A stretch of DNA of 64,000 nucleotides from Nesterenkonia sedimenti (GTDB lineage: Bacteria > Actinomycetota > Actinomycetes > Actinomycetales > Micrococcaceae): positions 145,989 through 209,988 of the forward strand of contig NZ_JABAHY010000004.1 of assembly GCF_012641515.1 (NCBI RefSeq), in the 5' to 3' direction. Positions within the stretch are counted from its first letter, which is position 1. The number at the start of each line of letters is the position of its first letter. Of the stretch, positions 25,248 to 34,288 are shown piece by piece. The translations under genes were made by a program, and so were the position numbers. The notes beneath the pieces were generated by a model. It worked only from the letters and a program-made list of their open reading frames with translations, did no database searches and had not been told where the DNA came from.

Positions 25248-26048
25248 ATGACGACGACGGCGCACACACCTCCGGCTGAGACACCTCCGGCCCAGGCCCG
25301 GGAGCAGTTCCGGGCCGGACTGCGCCGACCGACCTCCGGGTACAGCCCCGGCTATGCCCAGGTCAATCTCATCGCTGTGCCCCAGGCCCAGGCCTTCGAC
25401 ATGCTGCTCTTCGCCCAGCGAAACCCCAAATCCTGCCCTGTCCTCGGGGTCCTGGAGGCCGGCCAGTACAGCTCTGAGCTGCTCTCCGGCGGAGATATCC
25501 GCACCGATATCCCCGCCTACCGGGTCTACCGGGACGGGGAGCTGGTGGCCGAACCCGATGAGGTCACCGACTACTGGCGTGCGGACCTCGTAGCCTTCCT
25601 CATCGGCTGCAGCTTCACCTTCGAGGCGCCCATGCTGGAGGCCGGGCTGCCGGTGGCCCATATCGACCAGCGTGTGAATGTGCCGATGTATGTCACAGGC
25701 ACTGACTGTGCACCGGCAGGATCCATCTCGGGGCCATTGGTGGTCTCGATGCGGCCACTGCCGCCGGATCGGATTGCCGATGCCGTACGGATCACCTCCC
25801 GCTATCCCGGAGTCCACGGGGCACCGATTCATATCGGCAACCCCGAGGAACTGGGCATCCGGGATATCAACAGCCCAGACTTCGGGGACCCCGTGGAGAT
25901 ACCGGAGGGCTGGATTCCGGTCTTCTGGGCCTGTGGGGTGACCCCTCAGGCGGCGGTGATGCAGTCCGCACCGGAACTGGCGATCAGCCATGCCCCCGGC
26001 CATATGTTGGTCACCGATCTCCCCAATGACCAGCTGCAGGTTCCCTGA
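25248..26048 (+). CDS. YcsI / D-glutamate cyclase-like family protein (DUF1445)
   Basis: A 266-residue cytoplasmic protein. [55 protein letters not shown] and [11 protein letters not shown] are the family's conserved stretches. Relatives are called putative hydro-lyases; the mammalian relative is D-glutamate cyclase, which interconverts D-glutamate and 5-oxo-D-proline. That fits a 5-oxoproline locus, perhaps feeding the D isomer into it (inference). It starts 3 bases after the permease stop and is clearly in its operon. Confidence 0.88.
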   Translation: MTTTAHTPPAETPPAQAREQFRAGLRRPTSGYSPGYAQVNLIAVPQAQAFDMLLFAQRNPKSCPVLGVLEAGQYSSELLSGGDIRTDIPAYRVYRDGELVAEPDEVTDYWRADLVAFLIGCSFTFEAPMLEAGLPVAHIDQRVNVPMYVTGTDCAPAGSISGPLVVSMRPLPPDRIADAVRITSRYPGVHGAPIHIGNPEELGIRDINSPDFGDPVEIPEGWIPVFWACGVTPQAAVMQSAPELAISHAPGHMLVTDLPNDQLQVP

Positions 26049-26109
26049 AGGATCATGAGAGGCTGAACCCACTGACCTCGTTGCAGCTACTGATACTGGG
26101 GGAGAGCGC

Positions 26110-27117
26110 ATGACCCGAGTGGCCATCACCGGTGCCGGAAACGTCGGCCAACGCATCATCGGGATGCTGCACCAGCGCCAGGACCACTATCGCAGGCGCT
26201 TCGGCACCGGGGTGCGCGTCACCGGGATCTGCGGCAGTCAGGCTGGTCTGATCGACCCCGCGGGCATCACCGCCGAACGGGCCCAGCAGCGCGCTGACTT
26301 CACCCCAGGGCTCACCGGCGCAGCCTTTATGGAGCAGCTTGAGGCAGATGTGCTCATCGACGCCGGCCCCAGCGACTATGACAGCGGTGGGCCGGCACTG
26401 GGCTATTTCCGCGCCGGACTGGATGCGGGCATGCATCTGATTGCCGTCTCCAAAGGAGCCCTGGTCACCCATGCCCCTGAGCTGCTGAAACGGGCCGCCG
26501 AAGAGGGCGTTGAACTGAAGATGAGCGGCGCGGCAGCCTCAGCCCTGCCCACTATCGACTTCCTGACCCATAACCTGGCCGGTGCCCAGGTGCAGAAGAT
26601 CGAAGCGATCCTCACCGGAACCACCACCTTCGTTCTGGATGCAATGACCACCCAAGGGCTGTCCCTGCAGGAGGCCCTGGGCCAGGCCCGGGAACGCGGT
26701 ATCGCCGAACCCGATCCCAGTTTTGATATCGACGGCTGGGACACCGCAGCCAAAGTCGTGGTGATAGTCAATGCCGTCTTCGGCCAACACATGGACCTGC
26801 ACAGCCTGCCCAAAACCTCCCTGAGCGAAGTCACCGAGACCGCCCGCGCCCAGTGGGCAGATCAGGGACTGACCCCACGACTGGTGGGATATATCGAACA
26901 GCGGGAGGGGAAACTGGCAGCCGGTGTGGAGCTGCGGACCTACCCCAGCAGCCACGCATTCTCCCTGACCCAGGGCAGCACCAAAGCCCTCTATGCGGCC
27001 ACCGATGTGCTCGGGGAATTCACTCTCCTGGGTGGGGCCTCCAATCCCGATGCCACAGCTGCTGCAGCACTGAAAGACCTCGAACAGATCCTCACCGCGC
27101 ACCCATCTAACGTCTGA
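26110..27117 (+). CDS. Homoserine dehydrogenase-like oxidoreductase without ACT domain
   Basis: A 335-residue protein with an N-terminal Rossmann fold (AITGAGNVGQRIIGML) and a homoserine-dehydrogenase catalytic part (SKGALVTH, GTTTFVLDAMT, EPDPSFDIDGWDTAAKV). The length and lack of an ACT domain suggest an unregulated or altered enzyme rather than the biosynthetic one. Its place in the 5-oxoproline operon, 61 bases after the YcsI gene, suggests an acidic amino-acid-like substrate, but the substrate is not clear. It could be a paralogue with a new reaction. Confidence 0.8.
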   Translation: MTRVAITGAGNVGQRIIGMLHQRQDHYRRRFGTGVRVTGICGSQAGLIDPAGITAERAQQRADFTPGLTGAAFMEQLEADVLIDAGPSDYDSGGPALGYFRAGLDAGMHLIAVSKGALVTHAPELLKRAAEEGVELKMSGAAASALPTIDFLTHNLAGAQVQKIEAILTGTTTFVLDAMTTQGLSLQEALGQARERGIAEPDPSFDIDGWDTAAKVVVIVNAVFGQHMDLHSLPKTSLSEVTETARAQWADQGLTPRLVGYIEQREGKLAAGVELRTYPSSHAFSLTQGSTKALYAATDVLGEFTLLGGASNPDATAAAALKDLEQILTAHPSNV

Positions 27118-27135
27118 CGAAAGGCAAACTTTCCT

Positions 27136-28014
27136 GTGAGACAGAAGACCTACTCCCAGCCAGCTGCATACCAATCACTCCCCGGCGGGCCACTGGACCC
27201 AGACCGTGCCATCTATGACCGTGTAGCCGCAGCCGAGCGAGAGTTGGTTGAAGAGTTTGAGATCCCGATCCGCTCTGGCCGAGCCTGGGAAATCCCAGCC
27301 GGGCACATCGCAAGAATCGAATCGGTAGAAGGCCCCCAGGTGGGGGATCTGAATCTATGGAACCGGCACAACCCCAGGGAACGGTTCTGGGCTGCCCGGA
27401 CAAGGCAGCTCCAAAGGTCTTCAATGACTACCTACGATCGGTTCTGGTCAACACTGCCGGCCCTGCGACCACTGGCGACCATCATCGCTGACTCATTGGC
27501 TGACCACCCGGATGCGATGGTGATTCATGACCTGCTGGGTACCCGGTGCGACCCCTACGTCAATCGCATGCTGGCCGGATACGACTTTGACTACCACTGC
27601 CACTCCAACCTCACCCGAGCAGTCCAACCGTTCGGACTCACAGAGTTTGATGTCCACGATGTTCTCAACGTCTTCCAATTCGCCGGGCTCAATGCCAACG
27701 GTGAATACTTCATGGACACCTGCCCAGCACGCCCGGCACAGGGCGACCGGGAAGCAGACCACCTGGAGTTCTTCGCAGAGATCGACCTCCTGGCGGCACT
27801 GTCCACCTGCCCCGGTGGTGACCTCTCGGTGCATATGTGGGGGCAGGAGGCGGCGTCTACGGAAGAGCAGCTGAAGCACTGTCATCCCTTGTCCGTAAAG
27901 GTCTACAGGGTCGACGAGACAGCCCTGGAGGGCTGGTCCTCACCACCGGTGGCTGCCTATCAGGGAGCCGCCGGCCTCCATGGCCTCAAGCCGCAGCCAT
28001 TCGGCGAAGGATGA
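27136..28014 (+). CDS. DUF1989 / urea carboxylase-associated family protein
   Basis: A 292-residue protein starting at a GTG. EIPAGHIARIESVEGPQVGDLNLWN, YDFDYHCHSNL and LNVFQFAGLNANGEYFMDTCPA are typical of DUF1989, usually found beside urea carboxylase or amine-degrading genes. Conserved His and Cys residues suggest a metal site. Here the partner would be the split carboxylase-like pair at 19627-23037. It ends 21 bases before the convergent MFS gene. Confidence 0.85.
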   Translation: MRQKTYSQPAAYQSLPGGPLDPDRAIYDRVAAAERELVEEFEIPIRSGRAWEIPAGHIARIESVEGPQVGDLNLWNRHNPRERFWAARTRQLQRSSMTTYDRFWSTLPALRPLATIIADSLADHPDAMVIHDLLGTRCDPYVNRMLAGYDFDYHCHSNLTRAVQPFGLTEFDVHDVLNVFQFAGLNANGEYFMDTCPARPAQGDREADHLEFFAEIDLLAALSTCPGGDLSVHMWGQEAASTEEQLKHCHPLSVKVYRVDETALEGWSSPPVAAYQGAAGLHGLKPQPFGEG

Positions 28015-28035
28015 TCCACAACTCAGCCAGGGCTC

Positions 28036-29421
28036 TCAGAGACTCGGAGTCTTAGCGCTGGGGGCGTCGTCGTCGTTCTTCTTCTCCCGTGGCGGAACCA
28101 TCGGCATCACCCCGGTGGCGTCATTGACCCAGCGATGAGCGCGTTTGCGGGCAACCCCCTGGCGGACGCTGTACTTACCGTGCATCCACCAGTAACTGAC
28201 CAGGGTGAAGACCACCAGGCCCACACAGCCGGCGTACATGATCTGATACCCGAAGGCCTCCACCAATGGCCCCAAGAACAGTGGGGCGAAGCCGAAGCCG
28301 ATATCCATCATGATGAAGAACGTTGAGATTCCGATGCTGATCCGGTGAGTGCGCAGCTTCGAGGCGATAATCGCCTGCATCGCCGGCAGCAGGGACCCAA
28401 ACCCGAAACCGGCCAAGACCCCGGAGGTGACCAGAACTGCGGCATTCGGCGCCCATGCCAACAATGTCATCGACACGGTGAACGCCGTCAGCGCCGGGTA
28501 GATCACCGCATTATCGCCGAAGCGGTCCTGGATCTTGCCCATCACCAGGCGAGCCAGAAGCATGGTGGCCGAATACACCACGAAATAGAGGCTGGCGGCC
28601 TCCACCATCCCTTTGGAGTGGGCATAACCATTGAGGAAGGTCATCACCGAGGCGAAGGAGATGCCCAACAGCATCGCGACAAACGCGATCGAAAAAGCCC
28701 CCGGCTCAATGACATCCTTCGGCCGCAGTATCAACCTGTCCCGAAGCCGCACCCCAATCGGCTTGACCTCCGGGGTCTGCATCAGACAGGCCGCCAAAAA
28801 GGCCAGGGCCGAAATGATGGTGACCATATGGAACATGCCCTCATAGCCGTAATGCTCCGAGAGCTGAATCGCGGCCAAAGGCCCCAGGGCAGGAGGCAGC
28901 GAATTGGCCAGCATGTAATACCCCGAACCCTCACCGCGACGGGTGCGGGGAATGATGTCGAAAACAGCAGCAGTCAGCGCTGTCTGACCGAAGCCCAGGG
29001 CCACACCATGGAGGGCACGCAGCACCAGCAGGCCCTCAAAACTGCCCACCATCGGATAGGCGATCCCCGCTGCGGCATAGGCCCCCAGGCAGATCACCAG
29101 AATCCGTTTCCGGCCGAAGACATTGACGTACTTCCCGGCGAAGAAGCGGGCGAAAAGCGCCCCGACCACGAATGCGCTGGCGGCGAAACCAGCGGCGGTC
29201 TCTCCGGCGCCGAACTCATCAGCGGCATAGACCGCCATACCGGTGACCAACGTGAAGAAAACCGTGGTGATCAGCAGGTTGACCACCACAGCAAGCAGGA
29301 AACTGGGCGTAAACAGCCGAGGCTTGGTCGAAGGGGTCTCCGCCTGCGCCTCGGCCGACCTCTCCGGACCAGGCGCGGACTGATCTGCGCTGTCGCTCTC
29401 CGGGGAAGTATCCTGACTCAC
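28036..29421 (-). CDS. Major facilitator superfamily transporter
   Basis: About 461 residues from the GTG at 29421, with GAAAG 12 bases upstream; an in-frame extension to 29628 overlaps the divergent gene and is not used. An acidic N-terminal tail is followed by 12 membrane helices. The A-type MFS motif appears as GALFARFFAGKYVNVFGRKR and again as RLVMGKIQDRFGD, and the family is that of staphylopine/drug or sugar exporters. Substrate not clear. It is divergent from the second PxpB-PxpC gene and may be cofunctional with it. Confidence 0.85.
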   Translation of the reverse strand: MSQDTSPESDSADQSAPGPERSAEAQAETPSTKPRLFTPSFLLAVVVNLLITTVFFTLVTGMAVYAADEFGAGETAAGFAASAFVVGALFARFFAGKYVNVFGRKRILVICLGAYAAAGIAYPMVGSFEGLLVLRALHGVALGFGQTALTAAVFDIIPRTRRGEGSGYYMLANSLPPALGPLAAIQLSEHYGYEGMFHMVTIISALAFLAACLMQTPEVKPIGVRLRDRLILRPKDVIEPGAFSIAFVAMLLGISFASVMTFLNGYAHSKGMVEAASLYFVVYSATMLLARLVMGKIQDRFGDNAVIYPALTAFTVSMTLLAWAPNAAVLVTSGVLAGFGFGSLLPAMQAIIASKLRTHRISIGISTFFIMMDIGFGFAPLFLGPLVEAFGYQIMYAGCVGLVVFTLVSYWWMHGKYSVRQGVARKRAHRWVNDATGVMPMVPPREKKNDDDAPSAKTPSL

Positions 29422-29534
29422 AGACTTGATTCTTTCACGACCTGGGAACGAAGGGAGCGCGGTGCCTGAATCGCAGCGGCTGAGCCCATCACAGACACAT
29501 CGATTCCAGCCCAGCACAGGCGATAAAGACACCG

Positions 29535-29540
29535 TAGGCT
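29535..29540 (+). promoter_or_regulatory. -10 box of the second fused PxpB-PxpC gene
   Basis: TAGGCT ends 7 bases before the ATG at 29548, suggesting a leaderless transcript. Confidence 0.4.
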
Positions 29541-29547
29541 TTCCCGA

Positions 29548-31266
29548 ATGAGTGAGAGCATTCGCTGGATGGGCCAACGGGCCCTCATGCTGGATCTCGA
29601 GAGTCTCGCCGAGGTCCTGGCCTACCACCAGCAGCTCAACAGCGAACCGCTGCCCGGACAGGTCGAAGCCACCCCCGCAGCCAGCAACCTGCTGATCGAC
29701 TTCCGCTCCCGGCGCGATGCCGCGGCGGCCCCACGCCGACTGCGCCGGATCAAACCTAAACCCTTCACCCCCGCCCCGGCCGAACCCATCGACCTAGAGG
29801 TCAACTACACCGGTGCGGACCTCCACGCGGTGGCCGAAGCAGTCGGAATGAGCGTCGAAGCCCTCATCAACTGGCACAGCAGCACCACCTGGATCGCCGC
29901 CTACGCCGGAACCCGCCCCGGCCTGGTCGCAGCAACACCGGAACAGCTCATCGGGCGCAAACGCCTCCGCAAAGCCGAAATCCCCCCGATGGTGCCGCGA
30001 AAGACCGAGGCCGCAGCCCTGCCGGCAGGTTCGGTGGCCTTAGCCGATCAGCTGTCCACCAGCTGCCCCATGGAGCACACCGCCGACTGGCAGATCATCG
30101 GCCACACCAACGCCGCGCTCTGGGACCCCCACCGCAGCCAACCGGCACTCCTGTACCCAGGAGACCGCATCCGCTACCGGGCGGTGACCGAGACCATCAC
30201 AGTGTCCCCACCCAGCTGCCCCGCACCCCCTAAGCTGGCCGATACTGACGCCGTCATCGAAGTCCTCAACACCGGAGCCCAAACCCTCATCCAGGACCTC
30301 GGCCGACCAGGACGCCGCCACCAGGGACTGAGCCGATCCGGAGCCGCAGACACCCCCGCACTGCGGCAGGCCAACCAACTGGTCGGCAATGACGACGCCG
30401 CCGCAGGCTTCGAAGTCCTCTACGGCGGACTCGAACTCACCGTCCACCAAACCTCAGTACTGGCCGTCACCGGGGCCGAGGCACCGCTGACCGTCCACAG
30501 CCGGCAGCCGAACGAACACCGCTCCAATATGGCCCTCAACGGCACCGGCGGCGGACCCAGCGAAGAAGAGACCGGTATACCCGCAGCCGAAGACACCCGC
30601 GAGGTCCCCCTGCGCGCCCCCTTCTGGATGTTCCCCGGGGAACGGCTGCGGCTGGGCACCCCCGCCACCGGGATCCGCAACTATCTCGCCATCTCCGGGG
30701 GACTGGCAGCACCGACCGCCTTGGGCAGCTCAGCCACCGATATCCGCTCCGGAATGGGCCCAGCCCCAGTTGCGGCAGGGGACAGGTTCGGACTGCTGGG
30801 CGCACCCTCAGGCTTCGTAGGAATCGCCGACGTCGCCCCCACCTCACTGCCTGCCGCGCAGGGACCCACGACCCTGCGGTTCATACCCGGACCCCATGAT
30901 CACCTCTTCGCCGCCAAGAACACCCCCACCGGTATCGCGACCCTGCAGACCGGCTGCTGGGAAGTCGACACCGACTCCAACCGGGTGGGACTGAGACTCA
31001 ACCGCCCCGAAACCGAGTCCTCCCCGCGGCTGAGCCCACCGGCGGAGATCCCCCAACAGGCTGAACCACTGGTGCGCGGAGCCATCCAGATCCAGCCTGA
31101 GGCAGGACCCCTGCTGTTTCTGACCGACCACCCGGTCACCGGCGGCTACCCCGTCCTGGGTGTGGTGGTGCGCGAAGACCTCGGCCTCGCCGCCCAACTG
31201 CCCCCAGGAACCGGCATCCGCTTCCAAGCAGTCGACCCCGACACCCTAGAGCCGATCTCCGGATAA
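29548..31266 (+). CDS. Second fused PxpB-PxpC (KipI-KipA) protein
   Basis: A 572-residue fusion with the same order as the product of 19627-21279: a PxpB part (ALMLDLESLAEVLAYHQQL) and a PxpC part (LIQDLGRPGRRHQGLSRSG, FLTDHPVTGGYPVLGV). The two paralogues differ at many positions, so this is not a recent copy. No pxpA or biotin carboxylase stands beside it, so it may share them with the first locus or act on another substrate. Its 3' end overlaps the PucR gene by 21 bases. The last shared line of the fold is intact. Confidence 0.9.
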   Translation: MSESIRWMGQRALMLDLESLAEVLAYHQQLNSEPLPGQVEATPAASNLLIDFRSRRDAAAAPRRLRRIKPKPFTPAPAEPIDLEVNYTGADLHAVAEAVGMSVEALINWHSSTTWIAAYAGTRPGLVAATPEQLIGRKRLRKAEIPPMVPRKTEAAALPAGSVALADQLSTSCPMEHTADWQIIGHTNAALWDPHRSQPALLYPGDRIRYRAVTETITVSPPSCPAPPKLADTDAVIEVLNTGAQTLIQDLGRPGRRHQGLSRSGAADTPALRQANQLVGNDDAAAGFEVLYGGLELTVHQTSVLAVTGAEAPLTVHSRQPNEHRSNMALNGTGGGPSEEETGIPAAEDTREVPLRAPFWMFPGERLRLGTPATGIRNYLAISGGLAAPTALGSSATDIRSGMGPAPVAAGDRFGLLGAPSGFVGIADVAPTSLPAAQGPTTLRFIPGPHDHLFAAKNTPTGIATLQTGCWEVDTDSNRVGLRLNRPETESSPRLSPPAEIPQQAEPLVRGAIQIQPEAGPLLFLTDHPVTGGYPVLGVVVREDLGLAAQLPPGTGIRFQAVDPDTLEPISG

Positions 31267-33024
31267 CCCCCAGGCCCGCAGGCTCAGATGCACATCCAAG
31301 GCACGCGGGGCGCAGTCCCAGCCCTCACCGAGCAGACGAGTGATACTGCCTAGCCGCTGCTTGACCGTATTGCGATGCACGAAAAGCGCCTCAGCGGTGC
31401 GGTCGATCCGCCGATCAGTGTCGAAATACCGCAGGGCCGTGGCAGTCAGTGAGGTGCCACGCTCGGCGTCGTAATCCAGCAGCGGCTGAATCTCCCGGGT
31501 CAGCTCCGCGGCATCGGAGTCGGCCATAAGGTGAACCACCGTTCCGACCACACCGATCGAAGCAGCATCCACCAGACCGGTCCGAGCTGAATACCGCAGT
31601 GCCGATAGCGCCGTCAGCGCTCGCCGGTGGAACCCTGGCAGCTGGGTGATTGATTCCATCGGCCCACAGAAGGCAGCCCGCACCCCCGCGCTGGCCGAGT
31701 CCATCGCCTGGAACTGATCGATCCACGCCTCCTCGGTGAACATCACACAGAGGTGGCCCTCCACCTCAGCCAGCAGAGAGGTCCCGGGCAGGCTGCGGAA
31801 CTGCCGCTGAACGTCACGGTCATGGCCGGCCGGATGATCGATCAGCGCAACCCAAGCCCGGTCACTGGAAGTCATACCCCAATGCCGCAGTCGCCGGTCC
31901 AACCGGGACCGCGGGACCACCTCCCCGGAGAGCAGCTCATCGAGCACATCCAACTGGGTGCGGTACTGCGCGTCCTCATCGGCCTGCAGGAACAGCAGGG
32001 CCAATGCACAATGGGCAGCCGCACGACTCAGCAGCGTCTGCTGGGCGGGAATGACCTGGGGCAGACCGTTCACCTGCGCCAGACCGCCGACCACCAGATA
32101 ACCCAGGGCCGAACGCCCTGAGCGCACCGGGGCCAAGAGGCCCGTCTCAACTGCCCCAGCCTGGGTTCGGCTCAGCTCCACAGGCTGAGGGGTGCCTAGG
32201 TCATCGGCGGCGCTCATCGCCTGCTGCACTGCCTGGTCGTTGAAAACCGACGACGACGCCCCCGGAGTGGCAGCAATGACCTCACCTCGCTCATTGAGCA
32301 GGGTCACCGCAGCCCCCAACCGCCCGGCAGTGACCTCCAGGACCCCCTCAGGGGAGGGGTTCTCCAGAATGGCCTGCATCAGATCCTCATCGAACTGCGC
32401 GACCTCAGTGACCGAGAGCAGTTCCTGCTGACTGCGGGCATTCTTCACACTCAGCTGCTCCGCATCGCGCAGGGCCTGGGCATACTTCTCCGCATTATCC
32501 AGGGCCACCGCGGCATGTTTGCCCAGGGAGTCGACAGTCTCAACCTCCTCCGGGCTGAAGACCCGGTGACTGCGCTCAGCCACCATCAGAGCACCGATCA
32601 CCTGCCCGGTCATCACCAGGGGCACACCCATAATGGTGCGCACCCCCTCCTGGGCCACCGTCCGGTCGATCTTCGGGATATGGGTCACCGACTCATCCCG
32701 CAGATAATCAGTGGTCTGATAGGCAGCCTCACCGGAGGCCACCAGGCCCAGAATCCCGGTGCCGATCGGCATCCGAATAGTCCGGTAGGCATTGGTCAGC
32801 ACCCCATCGGACTGACGGATATAGGTGATGCCCTCCTGATGGTCATTGAGGCTGATATAGGCCATATCCGAACGCAACAGCTGCCGGGTCCGTCGCACAA
32901 TCGAGAGCAGCACAGCCTCCACATCATGCAGGCTGGAAAGCTCTGTCGCAGAGTCTAAAAGCGCCCGTAGCAGCGCCTCCCGGTTCGGCGCTGTCCAATC
33001 AGTCATGTCCGATCTGTCAGTCAT
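31246..33024 (-). CDS. GAF-domain PucR/CdaR-type regulator
   Basis: About 592 residues from the ATG at 33024, placed there because TATGAT ends 6 bases upstream. A GAF domain (about residues 20-170: GTGILGLVASGEAAYQT, MGVPLVMTGQVIGALMVAE) is followed by a coiled region, a degenerate sensor part, and a C-terminal PucR helix-turn-helix (RTAEALFVHRNTVKQRLGSI). Such proteins activate catabolic genes on a small ligand. It is divergent from the alcohol dehydrogenase gene and probably controls it. Confidence 0.87.
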   Translation of the reverse strand: MTDRSDMTDWTAPNREALLRALLDSATELSSLHDVEAVLLSIVRRTRQLLRSDMAYISLNDHQEGITYIRQSDGVLTNAYRTIRMPIGTGILGLVASGEAAYQTTDYLRDESVTHIPKIDRTVAQEGVRTIMGVPLVMTGQVIGALMVAERSHRVFSPEEVETVDSLGKHAAVALDNAEKYAQALRDAEQLSVKNARSQQELLSVTEVAQFDEDLMQAILENPSPEGVLEVTAGRLGAAVTLLNERGEVIAATPGASSSVFNDQAVQQAMSAADDLGTPQPVELSRTQAGAVETGLLAPVRSGRSALGYLVVGGLAQVNGLPQVIPAQQTLLSRAAAHCALALLFLQADEDAQYRTQLDVLDELLSGEVVPRSRLDRRLRHWGMTSSDRAWVALIDHPAGHDRDVQRQFRSLPGTSLLAEVEGHLCVMFTEEAWIDQFQAMDSASAGVRAAFCGPMESITQLPGFHRRALTALSALRYSARTGLVDAASIGVVGTVVHLMADSDAAELTREIQPLLDYDAERGTSLTATALRYFDTDRRIDRTAEALFVHRNTVKQRLGSITRLLGEGWDCAPRALDVHLSLRAWGLSGDRL

Positions 33025-33030
33025 ACACAC

Positions 33031-33036
33031 ATCATA
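33031..33036 (-). promoter_or_regulatory. -10 box of the PucR-type gene
   Basis: TATGAT on the minus strand ends 6 bases before the ATG at 33024. Confidence 0.45.
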
Positions 33037-33044
33037 AAGATAAC

Positions 33045-33057
33045 TATGGTGTCCATA
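33045..33057. promoter_or_regulatory. Palindrome between the PucR and alcohol dehydrogenase genes
   Basis: TATGG and CCATA flank TGT. It lies in the -35/-10 spacer of the PucR promoter and 111 bases before the dehydrogenase start, so it is a candidate for autoregulation or divergent control. Confidence 0.4.
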
Positions 33058-33167
33058 AACATGTCCTCCGCTGGCCTCCACGGGCACAGGGCTGATTCAA
33101 TCGCTAGGTCTGTCCTGTGACACCTGTCACCGAAGAACCACCTACGCTCATGGAGGGCAACCCAAGA

Positions 33168-34286
33168 ATGAAGATCACCGGTGCCGTGCTGGAGGAAATC
33201 GGCCGCGAAGCACCCTATGCCCAGTCCGAACCAATCAGCATCAGCGAACTGGAGCTGGCCGCCCCCGGCGGCACCGAGCTGCTGGTCCGGATGGAGGCAG
33301 CAGGGGTATGCCACTCCGATCTCTCCGTGGTCAACGGAGACCGCGCACGCCCAGTGCCGATGCTGCTGGGCCATGAGGCCGCCGGCGTCGTCGAATCTGT
33401 AGGCCCCGAGGTCACCGGGATCGAACCCGGACAGCGCGTGGTGATGACCTTCCTGCCCCGCTGCGAGAACTGCGATCACTGCGCCGAGGACGGCCGGCTG
33501 CCCTGCAGCGCCGGCAGTGTGGCCAATACTGAAGGCCGCATGCTCGCCGGCGGCCGACGGCTGACCCGAGACGGTGAGGAAGTCCACCACCACCTCGGAG
33601 TCTCCGGTTTCGCCGACTACGCGGTGGTCGACCAGGCCAGCGTGGTGCCGGTGGGCTCCGATGTCCCACCTGAGGTTGCCGCAGTTCTGGGCTGCGCCGT
33701 CCTGACCGGCGGAGGTGCTCTGCTCAATGCCGCCGAACCCCGCCCTAAGGACACCGTCATGGTCATCGGTCTCGGCGGAGTCGGTATGGCCGCCCTGCTG
33801 ACCGCAGTCGCCCAGGGCTACCACCGTGTCATCGGTGTGGATATGGCCGAGGACAAACTCACCATGGCCCGTGAATTCGGCGCCGATGAGGTCTACACCC
33901 CCGAACAGCTCGAGGCCGAGGGCATCAAAGCCCACCGGGTCGTCGAATGCGCCGGACACCCCAAAGCTTTCGAGACCGCATTCAAAGCCACCGCTGTGGG
34001 CGGACGCACGGTGACCATCGGCTTCCCCCACCCCGAGTCCACCTCCGCGATCCCACCGGCCATCATCACCGGTGAGGCCCGCTCCATCATCGGCTCCTAC
34101 CTGGGCTCATCCGTTCCCAAACGCGATATCCCCCGCTACGAGCAGCTCTGGCGCGAAGGCCGGCTGCCGGTGGACAAACTGATCACCTCGCGGATCGGAC
34201 TCTCCGAGATCAACCAGGCCATGGATGACCTCGCCGCCGGCCGTGCCGTGCGCCAGATTATCGAATTCGACCACCAGGAGAGCTGA
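33168..34286 (+). CDS. Zinc-binding alcohol dehydrogenase
   Basis: A 372-residue medium-chain dehydrogenase from the ATG at 33168, preceded by GGAGGG. GVCHSDLSVVNG, GHEAAGVVESVG, the structural zinc cysteines (CENCDHC...C) and the Rossmann motif VIGLGGVGMAAL are all present. It oxidises alcohols with NAD. The best match is the class III/MSH-like group, but the alcohol is not clear. Only 2 bases separate it from the permease gene, so they form one operon. The adjacent PucR gene is a likely regulator. Confidence 0.9.
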   Translation: MKITGAVLEEIGREAPYAQSEPISISELELAAPGGTELLVRMEAAGVCHSDLSVVNGDRARPVPMLLGHEAAGVVESVGPEVTGIEPGQRVVMTFLPRCENCDHCAEDGRLPCSAGSVANTEGRMLAGGRRLTRDGEEVHHHLGVSGFADYAVVDQASVVPVGSDVPPEVAAVLGCAVLTGGGALLNAAEPRPKDTVMVIGLGGVGMAALLTAVAQGYHRVIGVDMAEDKLTMAREFGADEVYTPEQLEAEGIKAHRVVECAGHPKAFETAFKATAVGGRTVTIGFPHPESTSAIPPAIITGEARSIIGSYLGSSVPKRDIPRYEQLWREGRLPVDKLITSRIGLSEINQAMDDLAAGRAVRQIIEFDHQES

Positions 34287-34288
34287 GC

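Noticed and set aside
28040-28052. AGACTC-G-GAGTCT palindrome near the convergent DUF1989/MFS junction
   Set aside because: It is only 6 bp per arm and lies inside the 3' end of the transporter gene; no tail supports a terminator.
29422-29628. A 69-codon N-terminal extension of the MFS transporter
   Set aside because: It would overlap the divergent PxpB-PxpC gene and its promoter and adds residues not seen at the start of MFS proteins.
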